From a virus, in IMG/VR virus record IMGVR_UViG_3300002131_000103, positions 1-47,034 of that record: a DNA stretch of 47,034 bases. One strand, 5' to 3'. Positions 14,716-22,313 of the stretch are shown here, piece after piece (the first letter of the stretch is position 1; each line of letters opens with the position of its first letter). Made by a program: the position numbers and the translations under genes. The notes under the pieces are model-generated. The model worked only from the letters and a program-made list of their open reading frames with translations, searched no databases and was not told the DNA's origin.

Positions 14716-16536
14716 ATGAAACGTTTTAAAACTCACTTAGTGGAAGCGCAATTAAACGAAGAAAATTGTAGCTGCTGCGATAATAAAATTGATGCTAACG
14801 GCAAGTGTGGCTGCGGCCCCGATTGCGAACACTGTGGTGGTCAACACGATGTTGATGAAGGCAGTTGCGGAACGGTTAACGCTAGTAAGAAAAACGAATC
14901 ATCTGCTCACCCCGAAAAGCATATTAAAATGGCTATCGGTATTGCGTCAGATCCGCGCTATAAAGGTGGTAATATGACCGGTGCGCATAAAGCTATTGAG
15001 AAACTTTCTAAAGGTTTAGCTTCTCATCCTAAAGTTGCTGCTGTTCTTCGTCGTCAAAATGAAGAGCTCAGCGAAGCTAAAAAAGCAAAGCCTGGTCATA
15101 ATGCTGCGGTAATGTCAAAAAACATTAGCAAAGTTCTTTCGGCTGTTAAAAAAGAAGAATTTGAACTTGATGAAGCAGTTGAGCTAGACGAATTTGGTGG
15201 TCGTGGTATTTCTGCGGCTGATAAAGAAAATCTACGTCGTAGAATTAAAGATAAAAAGAAAAAAGAATCTGTTGAACTTGATGAAATTTCTATGGGCAAA
15301 ATGGCTGCTTATGCTCCAAATGCCGTCAAGTCAAGAAATGATGCCAAAGCGGCAACACACTCTGCCGATTCAAATAGAAGAGCTGATGCTAAAAAAACTC
15401 TTGCCAAGCGTAAAGCTGGTGCTGACAACTACAACAAGAAAATGTGGGGCTATGGTAATGTAGCACCTACTAAAGAATCAGCAATGGATGAAGATGTAGA
15501 TTCTAAAAAGTTTGATGTATATAAAAAACATATGAAAACTCATAACTTAGATGAACCTACTGTTCGGATGGCTCATGATAATCCAGATCATGGAGAATCA
15601 AAACGAATGATGAAGAACCCAAAGTATTCTAAAGGTTTAGAATTGTACAAGGCTTCAATGAAAGAGGCAGCACAACTCGAAGACACGCAGATTGATGAAA
15701 TCTCAAATAAAACAATTGATTCTTACCGCAAAAAAGCATATGGTCAATATAAAACATCTGCAGATAAAAAAGGCGATTCAGTATATTTTGGTTCAGCTAA
15801 ACCCGAAACTCGTGCTAAACACGCTGCAAGATATGATAAAAGACATAAAGGTATTGGTTCTGCAGATAAAAGAACTATGGCACGTGATCCTGACAATTTT
15901 AAATTCGGTAAAATCGGTAGAGATGGTCATGATCCAAAAAATGACAGTATGTCAAGTAAGTCAGTAGACGATATGAGAAAAATTAAAGGTTATAGCAATA
16001 AACAAGAAGATAATCTTGGTGAAGCTGCACCAAAAATCAAGCAAGATAATATCAAAGCTATCCGTGGTGCAGATAACACGCATGATAACGCAATGGGTAG
16101 AACAGCAACCGGCCGTAAAAAACCAGTACGTACAATGACTTCTACTCAAAAATCTTTAGCTAGCATGCGCGAAGAACTTGACGAAGATATTATCAACAAT
16201 TTAACTGCTGCATATATCAATGAAAACAATATTGATATAGTAGACATTGAAAATATGACTGAAGAAGAGCTCAATGAGTTAATCGGTAAGGCAATTGGTG
16301 GTGCATTTAAATTAGGTGCTAAAGCTATTGTGGGTTCTGCTCGTTTAGCTAAAAAAGGCATAAACAGAATGTCTACTTCTGGTAGAGCAGATGCTGCTGA
16401 GAAAAAAGCGGACAAGTTTGATAATAATGTTAAAGCAAAAAAAGCTGTAATTGATAAGAAAGCTAGAGACCGTGATAGAATTAAAGCTGCTGCAGATCGT
16501 CTAAGAGATGCTAAAAAAGCAGCGCAGAACAAGTAA
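14716..16536 (+). CDS. Polyprotein-like internal virion protein with cysteine-rich head
   Basis: The 606-residue protein opens MKRFKTHLVE-A, a capsid-targeting match, then a Cys-rich stretch (9 Cys between residues 18 and 51) that could bind zinc. Candidate prohead-protease sites lie after Glu10, Glu120, Glu153, Glu190, Glu317, Glu328, Glu436 and Glu490, mostly as LDE, IDE or LSE. Repeated ELDEIS/QIDEIS segments near residues 186 and 326 introduce similar basic stretches. Composition is Lys/Ala-rich and low complexity. It probably yields several packaged peptides that accompany the DNA; no enzyme domain is seen. Confidence 0.7.
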   Translation: MKRFKTHLVEAQLNEENCSCCDNKIDANGKCGCGPDCEHCGGQHDVDEGSCGTVNASKKNESSAHPEKHIKMAIGIASDPRYKGGNMTGAHKAIEKLSKGLASHPKVAAVLRRQNEELSEAKKAKPGHNAAVMSKNISKVLSAVKKEEFELDEAVELDEFGGRGISAADKENLRRRIKDKKKKESVELDEISMGKMAAYAPNAVKSRNDAKAATHSADSNRRADAKKTLAKRKAGADNYNKKMWGYGNVAPTKESAMDEDVDSKKFDVYKKHMKTHNLDEPTVRMAHDNPDHGESKRMMKNPKYSKGLELYKASMKEAAQLEDTQIDEISNKTIDSYRKKAYGQYKTSADKKGDSVYFGSAKPETRAKHAARYDKRHKGIGSADKRTMARDPDNFKFGKIGRDGHDPKNDSMSSKSVDDMRKIKGYSNKQEDNLGEAAPKIKQDNIKAIRGADNTHDNAMGRTATGRKKPVRTMTSTQKSLASMREELDEDIINNLTAAYINENNIDIVDIENMTEEELNELIGKAIGGAFKLGAKAIVGSARLAKKGINRMSTSGRADAAEKKADKFDNNVKAKKAVIDKKARDRDRIKAAADRLRDAKKAAQNK

Positions 16537-16542
16537 AATACT

Positions 16543-16550
16543 AATAAATA
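16543..16550 (+). promoter_or_regulatory. Late promoter-like motif
   Basis: AATAAATA, one mismatch from TATAAATA, lies 37 bases before a structural gene that has a strong AAGGAG ribosome site. Confidence 0.5.
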
Positions 16551-16587
16551 ACTATAAGAAAACCCGTTACCTTTAAGGAGAAATCAA

Positions 16588-16890
16588 ATGGCACTATGGG
16601 GAAAGACAGACGCATTAGCTTCCGTACCAAAATGGTTGGAAACAGATGCTAATAACACAAACGCTTCACACGATGCTGATAACGCAGTATTTGTTGACGT
16701 GACCGAAGCTGGCGTAGCTGGTAACCGTGCAAAGGGTCTTAAGACTCCAGGTTGGCATCTATATTCAAATGCTGGTGGACGGCATCGTTCAGAAGTATTA
16801 GTAGCAATGAAGCAGACAGCATATGCTGCTGGTGACTTGGGTGTTACTGGTGATACTGCAGTTGAAGACGCTATCGTAGCTGACGCTTAA
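16588..16890 (+). CDS. Probable virion structural protein
   Basis: The 100-residue protein (MALWGKTDALASVPKW, then GLKTPGWHLYSNAGGRHRSEVLVAMK) resembles a short, abundant protein I recall from cyanophages annotated as virion structural. It has no charge clusters or membrane segments, and Gly/Ala-rich beta-type composition. AAGGAG at 16576-16581 and a late promoter-like element predict strong late expression. Its place in the particle is unknown. Confidence 0.65.
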   Translation: MALWGKTDALASVPKWLETDANNTNASHDADNAVFVDVTEAGVAGNRAKGLKTPGWHLYSNAGGRHRSEVLVAMKQTAYAAGDLGVTGDTAVEDAIVADA

Positions 16891-16915
16891 TTAAAACAAA
16901 AATAAAAGAGATATT

Positions 16916-17290
16916 ATGATATTAACAGAATCAACCTTTCTGTTGTTTGCGTCTAAACATTATGATAATCCTCAATGCTCAGATATTTCTGAGTTTGAGG
17001 AAGATTTAAAGCGATTCCAGTATTTGCGCAAACTTTTTGGCAGATATAGGCAAGATGCAGACCTTAAAGAAAGGTTGATTCTGAATCATTTGATTATTAT
17101 CTATAACGTGTTTGGTCCAGAGGCAACAAACATGCTATTTATGAAGTTACACGAATTTCATGACTGTTTAAAACCGTTCGTAGAATACTTAAATTATATG
17201 CCTCAGATTATTCAATATGATGATGTAGTATTAGGTACAGACAATATCGATGCAAACGCATCTATAGTAGAATTACTCAAAGGAATATGA
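16916..17290 (+). CDS. Conserved T4-type hypothetical protein
   Basis: The 124-residue protein has the blocks FLLFASKHYDNPQC, EFEEDLKRFQYLRKLFGRY and LKERLILNHLIIIYNVFG, which recur in T4-type phages without an assigned role. It looks all-helical. The first residues MILTE-S include a prohead-protease-like site. It precedes another conserved protein by three bases; both may be virion or assembly components. Confidence 0.65.
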   Translation: MILTESTFLLFASKHYDNPQCSDISEFEEDLKRFQYLRKLFGRYRQDADLKERLILNHLIIIYNVFGPEATNMLFMKLHEFHDCLKPFVEYLNYMPQIIQYDDVVLGTDNIDANASIVELLKGI

Positions 17291-17293
17291 CGC

Positions 17294-18133
17294 ATGCTCG
17301 TCGATCTGTTTTTAGTTTATCAATTTGTACGAAGATTAGCTACCTCGTTTGAAAAATGGGATGCTTTCAAAGAAGGTGTGATTGATAAAGACGGTAAAAT
17401 ACTAATAAAGAAAAAAGATCGTACAAGAGATCAGAAAAAGACTTTTGGTTTGTTTGATCTTATGGTTCTTAATATGAAGAAGCTATTAGGTAAACTGCCT
17501 GGTGGTAGTTCTAAGATAGCTTCGTATGCTGCTGCATTGTTCTTAATTAAAGAGTACAAAGTTTTTACAGATGAATCAATGCTTACAGAAGATATGTCTG
17601 AAGAAGATCTAACAGAATCTATATCTATATTTAATGACCTATATGTCAATTATACCATGCTTGCAGAAAATGTCAACATAAATATGAATGAAGCAGTTAA
17701 AAAAGTTGCGGTGCCAAAGTGGAAAAAATCTGGTCCTAACGGGGAAAAAGAAATTACATTCTCCACTGGACGTCGTTTCCAACTTGAAAAACAATATGAT
17801 GAAAATGACCGACACAAAGGTGAGTGGAAAATTATGGAATGGGATAGTCGTTCTCGTGATTGGGAATGGATGGAGACTTATAGCCCACTATGGTACGCTA
17901 AAGAAAAAGTAATGAAACACGGTCAATACGATAGCAAAGGTAAAAAAGTTACTGAATCTGCTATTAATATCAAACCAGAATTAGAAGAAGAGCCAGCTAA
18001 TAACGTAAGTGGCGGTAATATTGCTGGTATGGATGCTGGTCACATGTCTAATGCAGGCCAACAAAAATGGACTAGCAAAAACAAGACTACGAAAAAGAAA
18101 AGATTAAGAGATATTATGGGAGTAACACAATGA
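17294..18133 (+). CDS. Conserved T4-type virion-associated protein
   Basis: The 279-residue protein has an N-terminal helical domain with KKTFGLFDLMVLNMKKLL and LPGGSSKIASYAAALFLI, blocks I recall from T4-type marine genomes. Residues 100-133 contain two prohead-protease-like sites (LTE108-S, MNE133-A). After that comes a separate Trp-rich, possibly beta domain (about 138-212: KWKIMEWDSRSRDWEWME type residues), which may be released by cleavage. The tail is basic. It overlaps the endolysin start by 4 bases. Confidence 0.6.
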   Translation: MLVDLFLVYQFVRRLATSFEKWDAFKEGVIDKDGKILIKKKDRTRDQKKTFGLFDLMVLNMKKLLGKLPGGSSKIASYAAALFLIKEYKVFTDESMLTEDMSEEDLTESISIFNDLYVNYTMLAENVNINMNEAVKKVAVPKWKKSGPNGEKEITFSTGRRFQLEKQYDENDRHKGEWKIMEWDSRSRDWEWMETYSPLWYAKEKVMKHGQYDSKGKKVTESAINIKPELEEEPANNVSGGNIAGMDAGHMSNAGQQKWTSKNKTTKKKRLRDIMGVTQ

Positions 18134-18993
18134 TTACACTAGAACAATTTAGCGCTATGATTTCGAAGAACAAAGATCCAGAATCATGGTATGATGCTGC
18201 AGTACCAATGTTTGAAAAATATGGTATTGACACAACTAATCGTATTGCTGGTTTTATGGCACAATGTGGTCACGAGTCGATGGACTTTACTGCGCTAGAA
18301 GAAAACCTTAATTATTCAGAAAAAGCATTAAATAGCGTATTTGGACGTTATTTTGGAGCAGGAAAAAGAAATGCTAAAGATTATGCGCGCAAACCTGAAA
18401 AGATTGCTAACTATGTTTACCAAGATGAATTCAGATCTGCAAAAGGTGCCTTGGGCAATACCAATGCCGGTGATGGTTGGAGATTTAGGGGCCGTGGCAT
18501 TAAGCAACTTACAGGCCGGAATAACTATACAGCATTTGCAAAATCAATCGGAATGTCAGCAGAAGAATCAGCAGAATATGTAGCTACTCCAAAAGGTGCA
18601 CTTGAGTCAGCTTGCTGGTTCTGGGCTACTAATAAGCTTGAAAAATATGCTGATGCAGATGACAATTTAGGGTTGACAAAAAAGATTAATGGTGGTACAA
18701 TAGGTTTAGATGATAGAAATAAGCGTTATGAAACCGCAAAAGCTATATTGGGTGGCGCATCAGTAGCGAAAGCTCCTACTGCTAATCCCGCAAAAGCATC
18801 ACAAGAAGCCCGCACACTTCGTAAAGGTGATAAAGGTGACGATGTTGCTAAAATGCAAAAAGCTCTTGGTTTAACTGCTGACGGCGACTTTGGATTCGGA
18901 ACATTAACTTCTGTTAAGAAATGGCAGAAAGTTAATGGTCTAGTAGCAGACGGCATTGTTGGTCCGAATACCCAAGCAAAGATGTTTGGATAA
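18130..18993 (+). CDS. GH19-type endolysin with C-terminal peptidoglycan-binding domain
   Basis: Residues 1-210 match glycoside hydrolase family 19 (chitinase/lysozyme): MAQCGHES with catalytic Glu49, EENLNYS with the second acidic site near 57-58, GDGWRFRGRGIKQLTGRNNY and ACWFWATNKL. Residues 228-285 form a PG_binding_1 domain (LRKGDKGDDVAKMQKALG, DGDFGFGTLTSVKKWQ). There is no signal peptide, so a holin is needed for release. The gene overlaps the previous stop by 4 bases and lies just before the spanin region. Confidence 0.9.
   Translation: MITLEQFSAMISKNKDPESWYDAAVPMFEKYGIDTTNRIAGFMAQCGHESMDFTALEENLNYSEKALNSVFGRYFGAGKRNAKDYARKPEKIANYVYQDEFRSAKGALGNTNAGDGWRFRGRGIKQLTGRNNYTAFAKSIGMSAEESAEYVATPKGALESACWFWATNKLEKYADADDNLGLTKKINGGTIGLDDRNKRYETAKAILGGASVAKAPTANPAKASQEARTLRKGDKGDDVAKMQKALGLTADGDFGFGTLTSVKKWQKVNGLVADGIVGPNTQAKMFG
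18673..18701 (+). promoter_or_regulatory. Possible intragenic promoter in the endolysin gene
   Basis: TTGACA (18673-18678), 17 bp, TACAAT (18696-18701, 5 of 6). It would serve the core and spanin genes downstream. The location inside coding sequence makes it tentative. Confidence 0.3.
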
Positions 18994-18999
18994 TAAATA
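18992..18999 (+). promoter_or_regulatory. Late promoter-like motif
   Basis: AATAAATA overlaps the endolysin stop codon, 41 bases before the gp67-like gene, which has its own AAAGGAG ribosome site. Confidence 0.45.
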
Positions 19000-19039
19000 G
19001 TACTACATATTAAATTACATTTAACAAAAGGAGATTAAC

Positions 19040-19309
19040 ATGTCTTTAGAGAAAATCGTTGCAGAAGCAATGGCAGGTCGTCCACTAGAAATGAAGGACG
19101 CATTTGCAGAAGAAATCGAATCACGCATTCAAGATCGTCTTGAAGAAAAGTATCTCGAAATCATGGAAGCTAAAAAAGCTAAAGATGAAGACGAAGATGA
19201 AGATGACATGGACGACGAAGATGAAGATGACATGGACGACGACGAAGATGACGACGAAGATGAAGATGAAGACGATGATAAGCCTGCCTTTTTGAAGAAA
19301 GGTAAATAA
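19040..19309 (+). CDS. 67: gp67-like acidic prohead core protein
   Basis: T4 gp67 is a small scaffold-core protein that gp21 protease degrades to acidic internal peptides. The 89-residue product has a helical N-terminal half with VAEAMAGRPLE and a C-terminal half that is almost all Asp/Glu (19190-19280), as in gp67. LEIME43-A44 is a good protease site that would free the acidic tail. In T4 gene 67 sits beside 68-21-22-23; here it is separate, between endolysin and spanins. The assignment rests on composition, site and size. Confidence 0.6.
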   Translation: MSLEKIVAEAMAGRPLEMKDAFAEEIESRIQDRLEEKYLEIMEAKKAKDEDEDEDDMDDEDEDDMDDDEDDDEDEDEDDDKPAFLKKGK

Positions 19310-19327
19310 GACGACCCAGTCGTCTTA
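19307..19327 (+). terminator. Hairpin after the gp67-like gene
   Basis: TAAGACGAC (19307-19315) and GTCGTCTTA (19319-19327) form a perfect 9-bp stem with a 3-base loop beginning at the stop codon. The following AATCTTATT is a weak T-tract. It may be a partial terminator or stabilise the upstream mRNA. It also sits 8 bases before the i-spanin ATG, which lacks a clear ribosome site. Confidence 0.55.
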
Positions 19328-19335
19328 ATCTTATT

Positions 19336-19857
19336 ATGCCCTCATTTATATATGTCGGAATGATTCTTATGGTAGTAGCTGGTGGTGGAGCTTTGTATTA
19401 CAAGTCCACTCAGGCTACTATCATGGAATTAACTGCTTACAACGCACAATTAACTGCGAACGTTGAACAAATAGAGCAAGCTAATCAAAAGAATATTGAT
19501 ACTATTGCTCGGATGGAAGCAAACTTTGAAACACAGCGGGAAAATTTCCAACAGCTACAGCAAAGTTACAGCTTAATCCGCGAACAAAAAAACCAACTCC
19601 AAGACAGATTGGGTAGACATGATATTGGCGCCTTAGCCGCTGCTAAACCTGCCCTAGTTGAAAGAGTTATCAACACCGCATCAAATAAAGCATTCAGATG
19701 CTTTGAGCTAGAATCTGGTGCGCCTTTAACAGACAATGAAAGGAGCGCTAAAAATGGCAAAGCATTTAATAGTGAATGTCCTTGGATTTATGATGATCTT
19801 ATCACTCGCGGCGTGCTCGTCGAATCCAGTACAACCACCGGCGAAGATAGTAACTGA
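19336..19857 (+). CDS. Probable i-spanin (Rz-like)
   Basis: This 173-residue protein has one N-terminal membrane segment (about residues 4-22) followed by a long Gln-rich coiled coil (30-95), the layout of inner-membrane spanins. The periplasmic end has a paired-Cys region (FRCFELE ... NSECPW). A lipoprotein gene starts inside its 3' end in another frame, as in Rz/Rz1. Together they would join inner and outer membranes and disrupt the latter at lysis. No Shine-Dalgarno is seen before the ATG, so coupling or low expression is likely. Confidence 0.7.
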   Translation: MPSFIYVGMILMVVAGGGALYYKSTQATIMELTAYNAQLTANVEQIEQANQKNIDTIARMEANFETQRENFQQLQQSYSLIREQKNQLQDRLGRHDIGALAAAKPALVERVINTASNKAFRCFELESGAPLTDNERSAKNGKAFNSECPWIYDDLITRGVLVESSTTTGEDSN

Positions 19858-20110
19858 AACTGAATACGTTGTTCCACCAAAACCGATAGTAATACAGCCA
19901 GATCTTCTTTCTCTAAAAGATATAGAGTTTATTGTTGTTACACCAGAGAATTTTGAGAAGGTGATGGCAGATTTAAAAAATGACAAAGTTTTGTTTGCTT
20001 TAACTTCTAAAGGTTATGAAGATATTGCTTCTAATTTAAGTGCTGTAAGAGCATATATTCAGCAACAACGTCAAGTAATTATATTATATGAGAAAGTTTG
20101 GGATGAATAA
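19754..20110 (+). CDS. Probable o-spanin lipoprotein (Rz1-like)
   Basis: The 118-residue protein begins with a signal sequence ending in a lipobox (LSLAAC, Cys21) followed by a Pro-rich stretch (NPVQPPAK, VPPKPIVIQP), typical of Rz1-type outer-membrane spanins. It overlaps the i-spanin gene by 104 bases in a different frame. ATG 19754 is chosen over ATG 19736 because AAGGAG at 19740-19745 has correct spacing to it and because it opens the signal peptide. It is longer than lambda Rz1, with a helical C-terminal extension. Confidence 0.75.
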   Translation: MAKHLIVNVLGFMMILSLAACSSNPVQPPAKIVTETEYVVPPKPIVIQPDLLSLKDIEFIVVTPENFEKVMADLKNDKVLFALTSKGYEDIASNLSAVRAYIQQQRQVIILYEKVWDE

Positions 20111-20113
20111 ATA
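20106..20113 (+). promoter_or_regulatory. Late promoter-like motif
   Basis: AATAAATA at the end of the o-spanin gene. It lies upstream of a terminator-like hairpin, so its use for the next gene is doubtful. Confidence 0.3.
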
Positions 20114-20140
20114 CAAGCAGTATATATCTAAAATAAAATT

Positions 20141-20175
20141 AACCTTACTAGCAAAAATAGTTAGTAAGGTTTTCT
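20141..20175 (+). terminator. Rho-independent terminator
   Basis: AACCTTACTA (20141-20150) pairs perfectly with TAGTAAGGTT (20162-20171), extendable by G-T and C-G inner pairs, and is followed by TTCT. It ends the lysis/spanin unit. The next gene starts 18 bases later. Confidence 0.8.
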
Positions 20176-20192
20176 AATCTAAGGAATACCAA

Positions 20193-20687
20193 ATGTCTGA
20201 AGATAATGATACTAGTCTAAAGACTGATGTCGCGTTAATAAAAAAAGATCTTAAGCAAATTGAAAGATTTTTCGGGCGATTCGACACTGCGTTAGCATCA
20301 ATGGCAGACATCTCGCAAAAAGTTGCTGTTCAAGGCGAAATACTTAAGAACACTGTTGAAAAAATCAATGAACTTGGCGATATGGTTATTCAACATAAAA
20401 AAGAAGATATTGCCGCCGTTGAAAATATCAATACACGATTAGAAGAACACCGCAAATCTGCTTACGCAGACCATGATAAACTTGCCAAAGAGTCGGCAGA
20501 AAACCGCAAAGAACGCAATGAAGAAATCATGGTTCAGCTTGCAAAAATGAATGGTGCTCTAGATAAAAAAATGACATCAATGGATGATCGTATTAAATTG
20601 CTCGAGCAATGGAAATGGTACATTATGGGTCTAGGTGCAGCAGTCATCGCCATAGCAGCAAATATTCAATGGAATACACTTTTTTAA
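20193..20687 (+). CDS. Coiled-coil protein with C-terminal membrane segment, XhlA/holin-like
   Basis: The 164-residue protein is a long charged helix ending in RIKLLEQWKW and a hydrophobic segment (about 142-160, YIMGLGAAVIAIAA). That layout resembles XhlA-type lysis-associated proteins, with a cytoplasmic coiled coil and one C-terminal anchor. No other holin candidate is seen beside the GH19 endolysin and spanins. A structural or membrane-adaptor role is the alternative. It has its own ribosome site (AAGGAATACC) and follows a terminator. Confidence 0.5.
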   Translation: MSEDNDTSLKTDVALIKKDLKQIERFFGRFDTALASMADISQKVAVQGEILKNTVEKINELGDMVIQHKKEDIAAVENINTRLEEHRKSAYADHDKLAKESAENRKERNEEIMVQLAKMNGALDKKMTSMDDRIKLLEQWKWYIMGLGAAVIAIAANIQWNTLF

Positions 20688-20688
20688 G

Positions 20689-20717
20689 TTGACAACTCTC
20701 AATTAATAGTATATAAT
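20689..20717 (+). promoter_or_regulatory. Consensus promoter 1 of a tandem pair
   Basis: TTGACA (20689-20694), 17 bp, TATAAT (20712-20717): a perfect match, directly after the holin-like gene. Confidence 0.85.
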
Positions 20718-20741
20718 TAATCTATATAATGTAACTAACGG

Positions 20742-20770
20742 TTGACATTATAGCTATTTTGTGCTATAAT
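20742..20770 (+). promoter_or_regulatory. Consensus promoter 2 of a tandem pair
   Basis: TTGACA (20742-20747), 17 bp, TATAAT (20765-20770), a second perfect match 53 bp after the first. The pair drives primase, DHFR and ThyA, suggesting strong early expression. Confidence 0.85.
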
Positions 20771-20805
20771 GTATCTGTATATAACCACTGTGGATACTCT
20801 TTATT

Positions 20806-21825
20806 ATGGCAGAATTTATTGATATTCAATTTGCACAGATGCTTTCTGGTCGTCTTGATCATTTCAAAATAAGACACACTAATCCGTACAAAATCAATTT
20901 TCGCTGTCCTATTTGCGGCGATTCTGAGAAGTCTCGTTCAAAAGCTCGTGGTTGGTTACTAGAACGAGATAACAAGTTCTCTTATTACTGTCACAACTGC
21001 GGGGCTAGTCATAGTTTCAATAACTTTCTTAAAACTGTAGATCCTTTATTGTATAACGATTATATTGCTGAAAAGTTTGTAACTAACGCAAATACGTCTA
21101 TTAAGGATACTAAGAAAGAAGACTCAGCCGAGCAATTCAAAACAAAAGCTCCTGTGTTTAACTCAGATCCCCTCAAAAAGCTTAAAAAAATCAGTCAACT
21201 TAGTCATGATCATCCTATAAAGAAATACATTACTTCACGACAAATTCCTCCGGCACATCACTATCGTTTGTTTTATGCTCGCCACTTTATGACGTGGATT
21301 AACGAAATCATACCAGATAAGTTTGACCCAGCAAAAATTGGCAAAGATGAACCAAGATTAGTTATTCCGTTCTTAGATGAAAACGGCAAAGTCTTTGGTG
21401 TATCAGCCCGTGGATTTAATCCTAACGGAATCAGATATATAACTATTATGTTTGATGAAAGACCAAAAATCTTCGGTCTAGACAAAGTTAACTTAGATCA
21501 TCCATATTACATTGTCGAAGGTGCTCTAGATAGTATGTTCCTTGAAAATGCTATATCTATGAATGGCGCTGAAGGCAATGGTAACTCTGCAAATGAAAAT
21601 GCTATATACGTATTCGATGCTGAGCCACGCAATAAAGAAATTCATAAGCGTATGGAAAAAGTAATCAAGAATGGTTACAAAATTTGTATTTGGCCTGATA
21701 ATGTTCTAGGTAAAGATATTAATGATATGCATCTCACCGGCGTGAATGTAGAAAAGTTAATTGAAGACCACACGTATAAAGGTCTTCAAGCAGAATTGAA
21801 ATTCCAAGCATGGAGAAAAACTTGA
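20806..21825 (+). CDS. 61: gp61 DNA primase
   Basis: The 339-residue primase makes RNA primers for lagging-strand synthesis with helicase gp41. The N-terminal zinc finger has Cys34, Cys37, Cys62 and Cys65 (CPIC ... CHNC). The TOPRIM core shows YIVEGALDSMFL with the metal-binding Glu, and YVFDAEPRNKE with the Asp. It follows tandem early promoters, and its 3' end overlaps the DHFR start by 16 bases. Confidence 0.93.
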   Translation: MAEFIDIQFAQMLSGRLDHFKIRHTNPYKINFRCPICGDSEKSRSKARGWLLERDNKFSYYCHNCGASHSFNNFLKTVDPLLYNDYIAEKFVTNANTSIKDTKKEDSAEQFKTKAPVFNSDPLKKLKKISQLSHDHPIKKYITSRQIPPAHHYRLFYARHFMTWINEIIPDKFDPAKIGKDEPRLVIPFLDENGKVFGVSARGFNPNGIRYITIMFDERPKIFGLDKVNLDHPYYIVEGALDSMFLENAISMNGAEGNGNSANENAIYVFDAEPRNKEIHKRMEKVIKNGYKICIWPDNVLGKDINDMHLTGVNVEKLIEDHTYKGLQAELKFQAWRKT

Positions 21826-22313
21826 TTAGAGCTATATTAGCACACGATTCACAATGGGGAATAGGTAAAGACGGCGATCTTCCTTGGCCAAAGAATAGTG
21901 AAGACTTGAAATGGTTTAAAGAATGTACTTGGGAATCTGTTGTTGTTATGGGTCGCAACACTTGGGATAGCTTACCATACTCGTTCTGCCCATTACCAAA
22001 CAGGTATAATGTGATTGTTTCAAATACACTGGGAACACTAGACCATCTTATGGTTGAAGTTGTAAAGCCGGACATCTATAAATCAAGATTGAATATACTA
22101 TCAAGTACTCAAGATGTTTGGATTATCGGCGGCGCCCAACTGATTAAAAGTTCCTTAGATATTATTGACGAACTTTGGTTAAATAACGTTCAAAGCAATT
22201 ATGAATGCGATACTTTCTTACCAAAAGAACAAATCATGAAGCAATTTTCTGCCACATCTTGGGAAGTAAAAAGCTTCGGAACAATTACAAAATGGATTAA
22301 AAACAATGTATGA
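21810..22313 (+). CDS. folA: Dihydrofolate reductase
   Basis: DHFR regenerates tetrahydrofolate, which ThyA consumes. The 167-residue protein has WGIGKDGDLPWPKNSEDLKW (substrate and Met20-loop region), VVVMGRNTWDSLP (NADPH site) and VWIIGGAQLI (adenine-binding loop). It is equivalent to T4 frd and, as in T4, is adjacent to thymidylate synthase, with which it overlaps by 8 bases. All functional regions appear intact. Confidence 0.93.
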   Translation: MEKNLIRAILAHDSQWGIGKDGDLPWPKNSEDLKWFKECTWESVVVMGRNTWDSLPYSFCPLPNRYNVIVSNTLGTLDHLMVEVVKPDIYKSRLNILSSTQDVWIIGGAQLIKSSLDIIDELWLNNVQSNYECDTFLPKEQIMKQFSATSWEVKSFGTITKWIKNNV

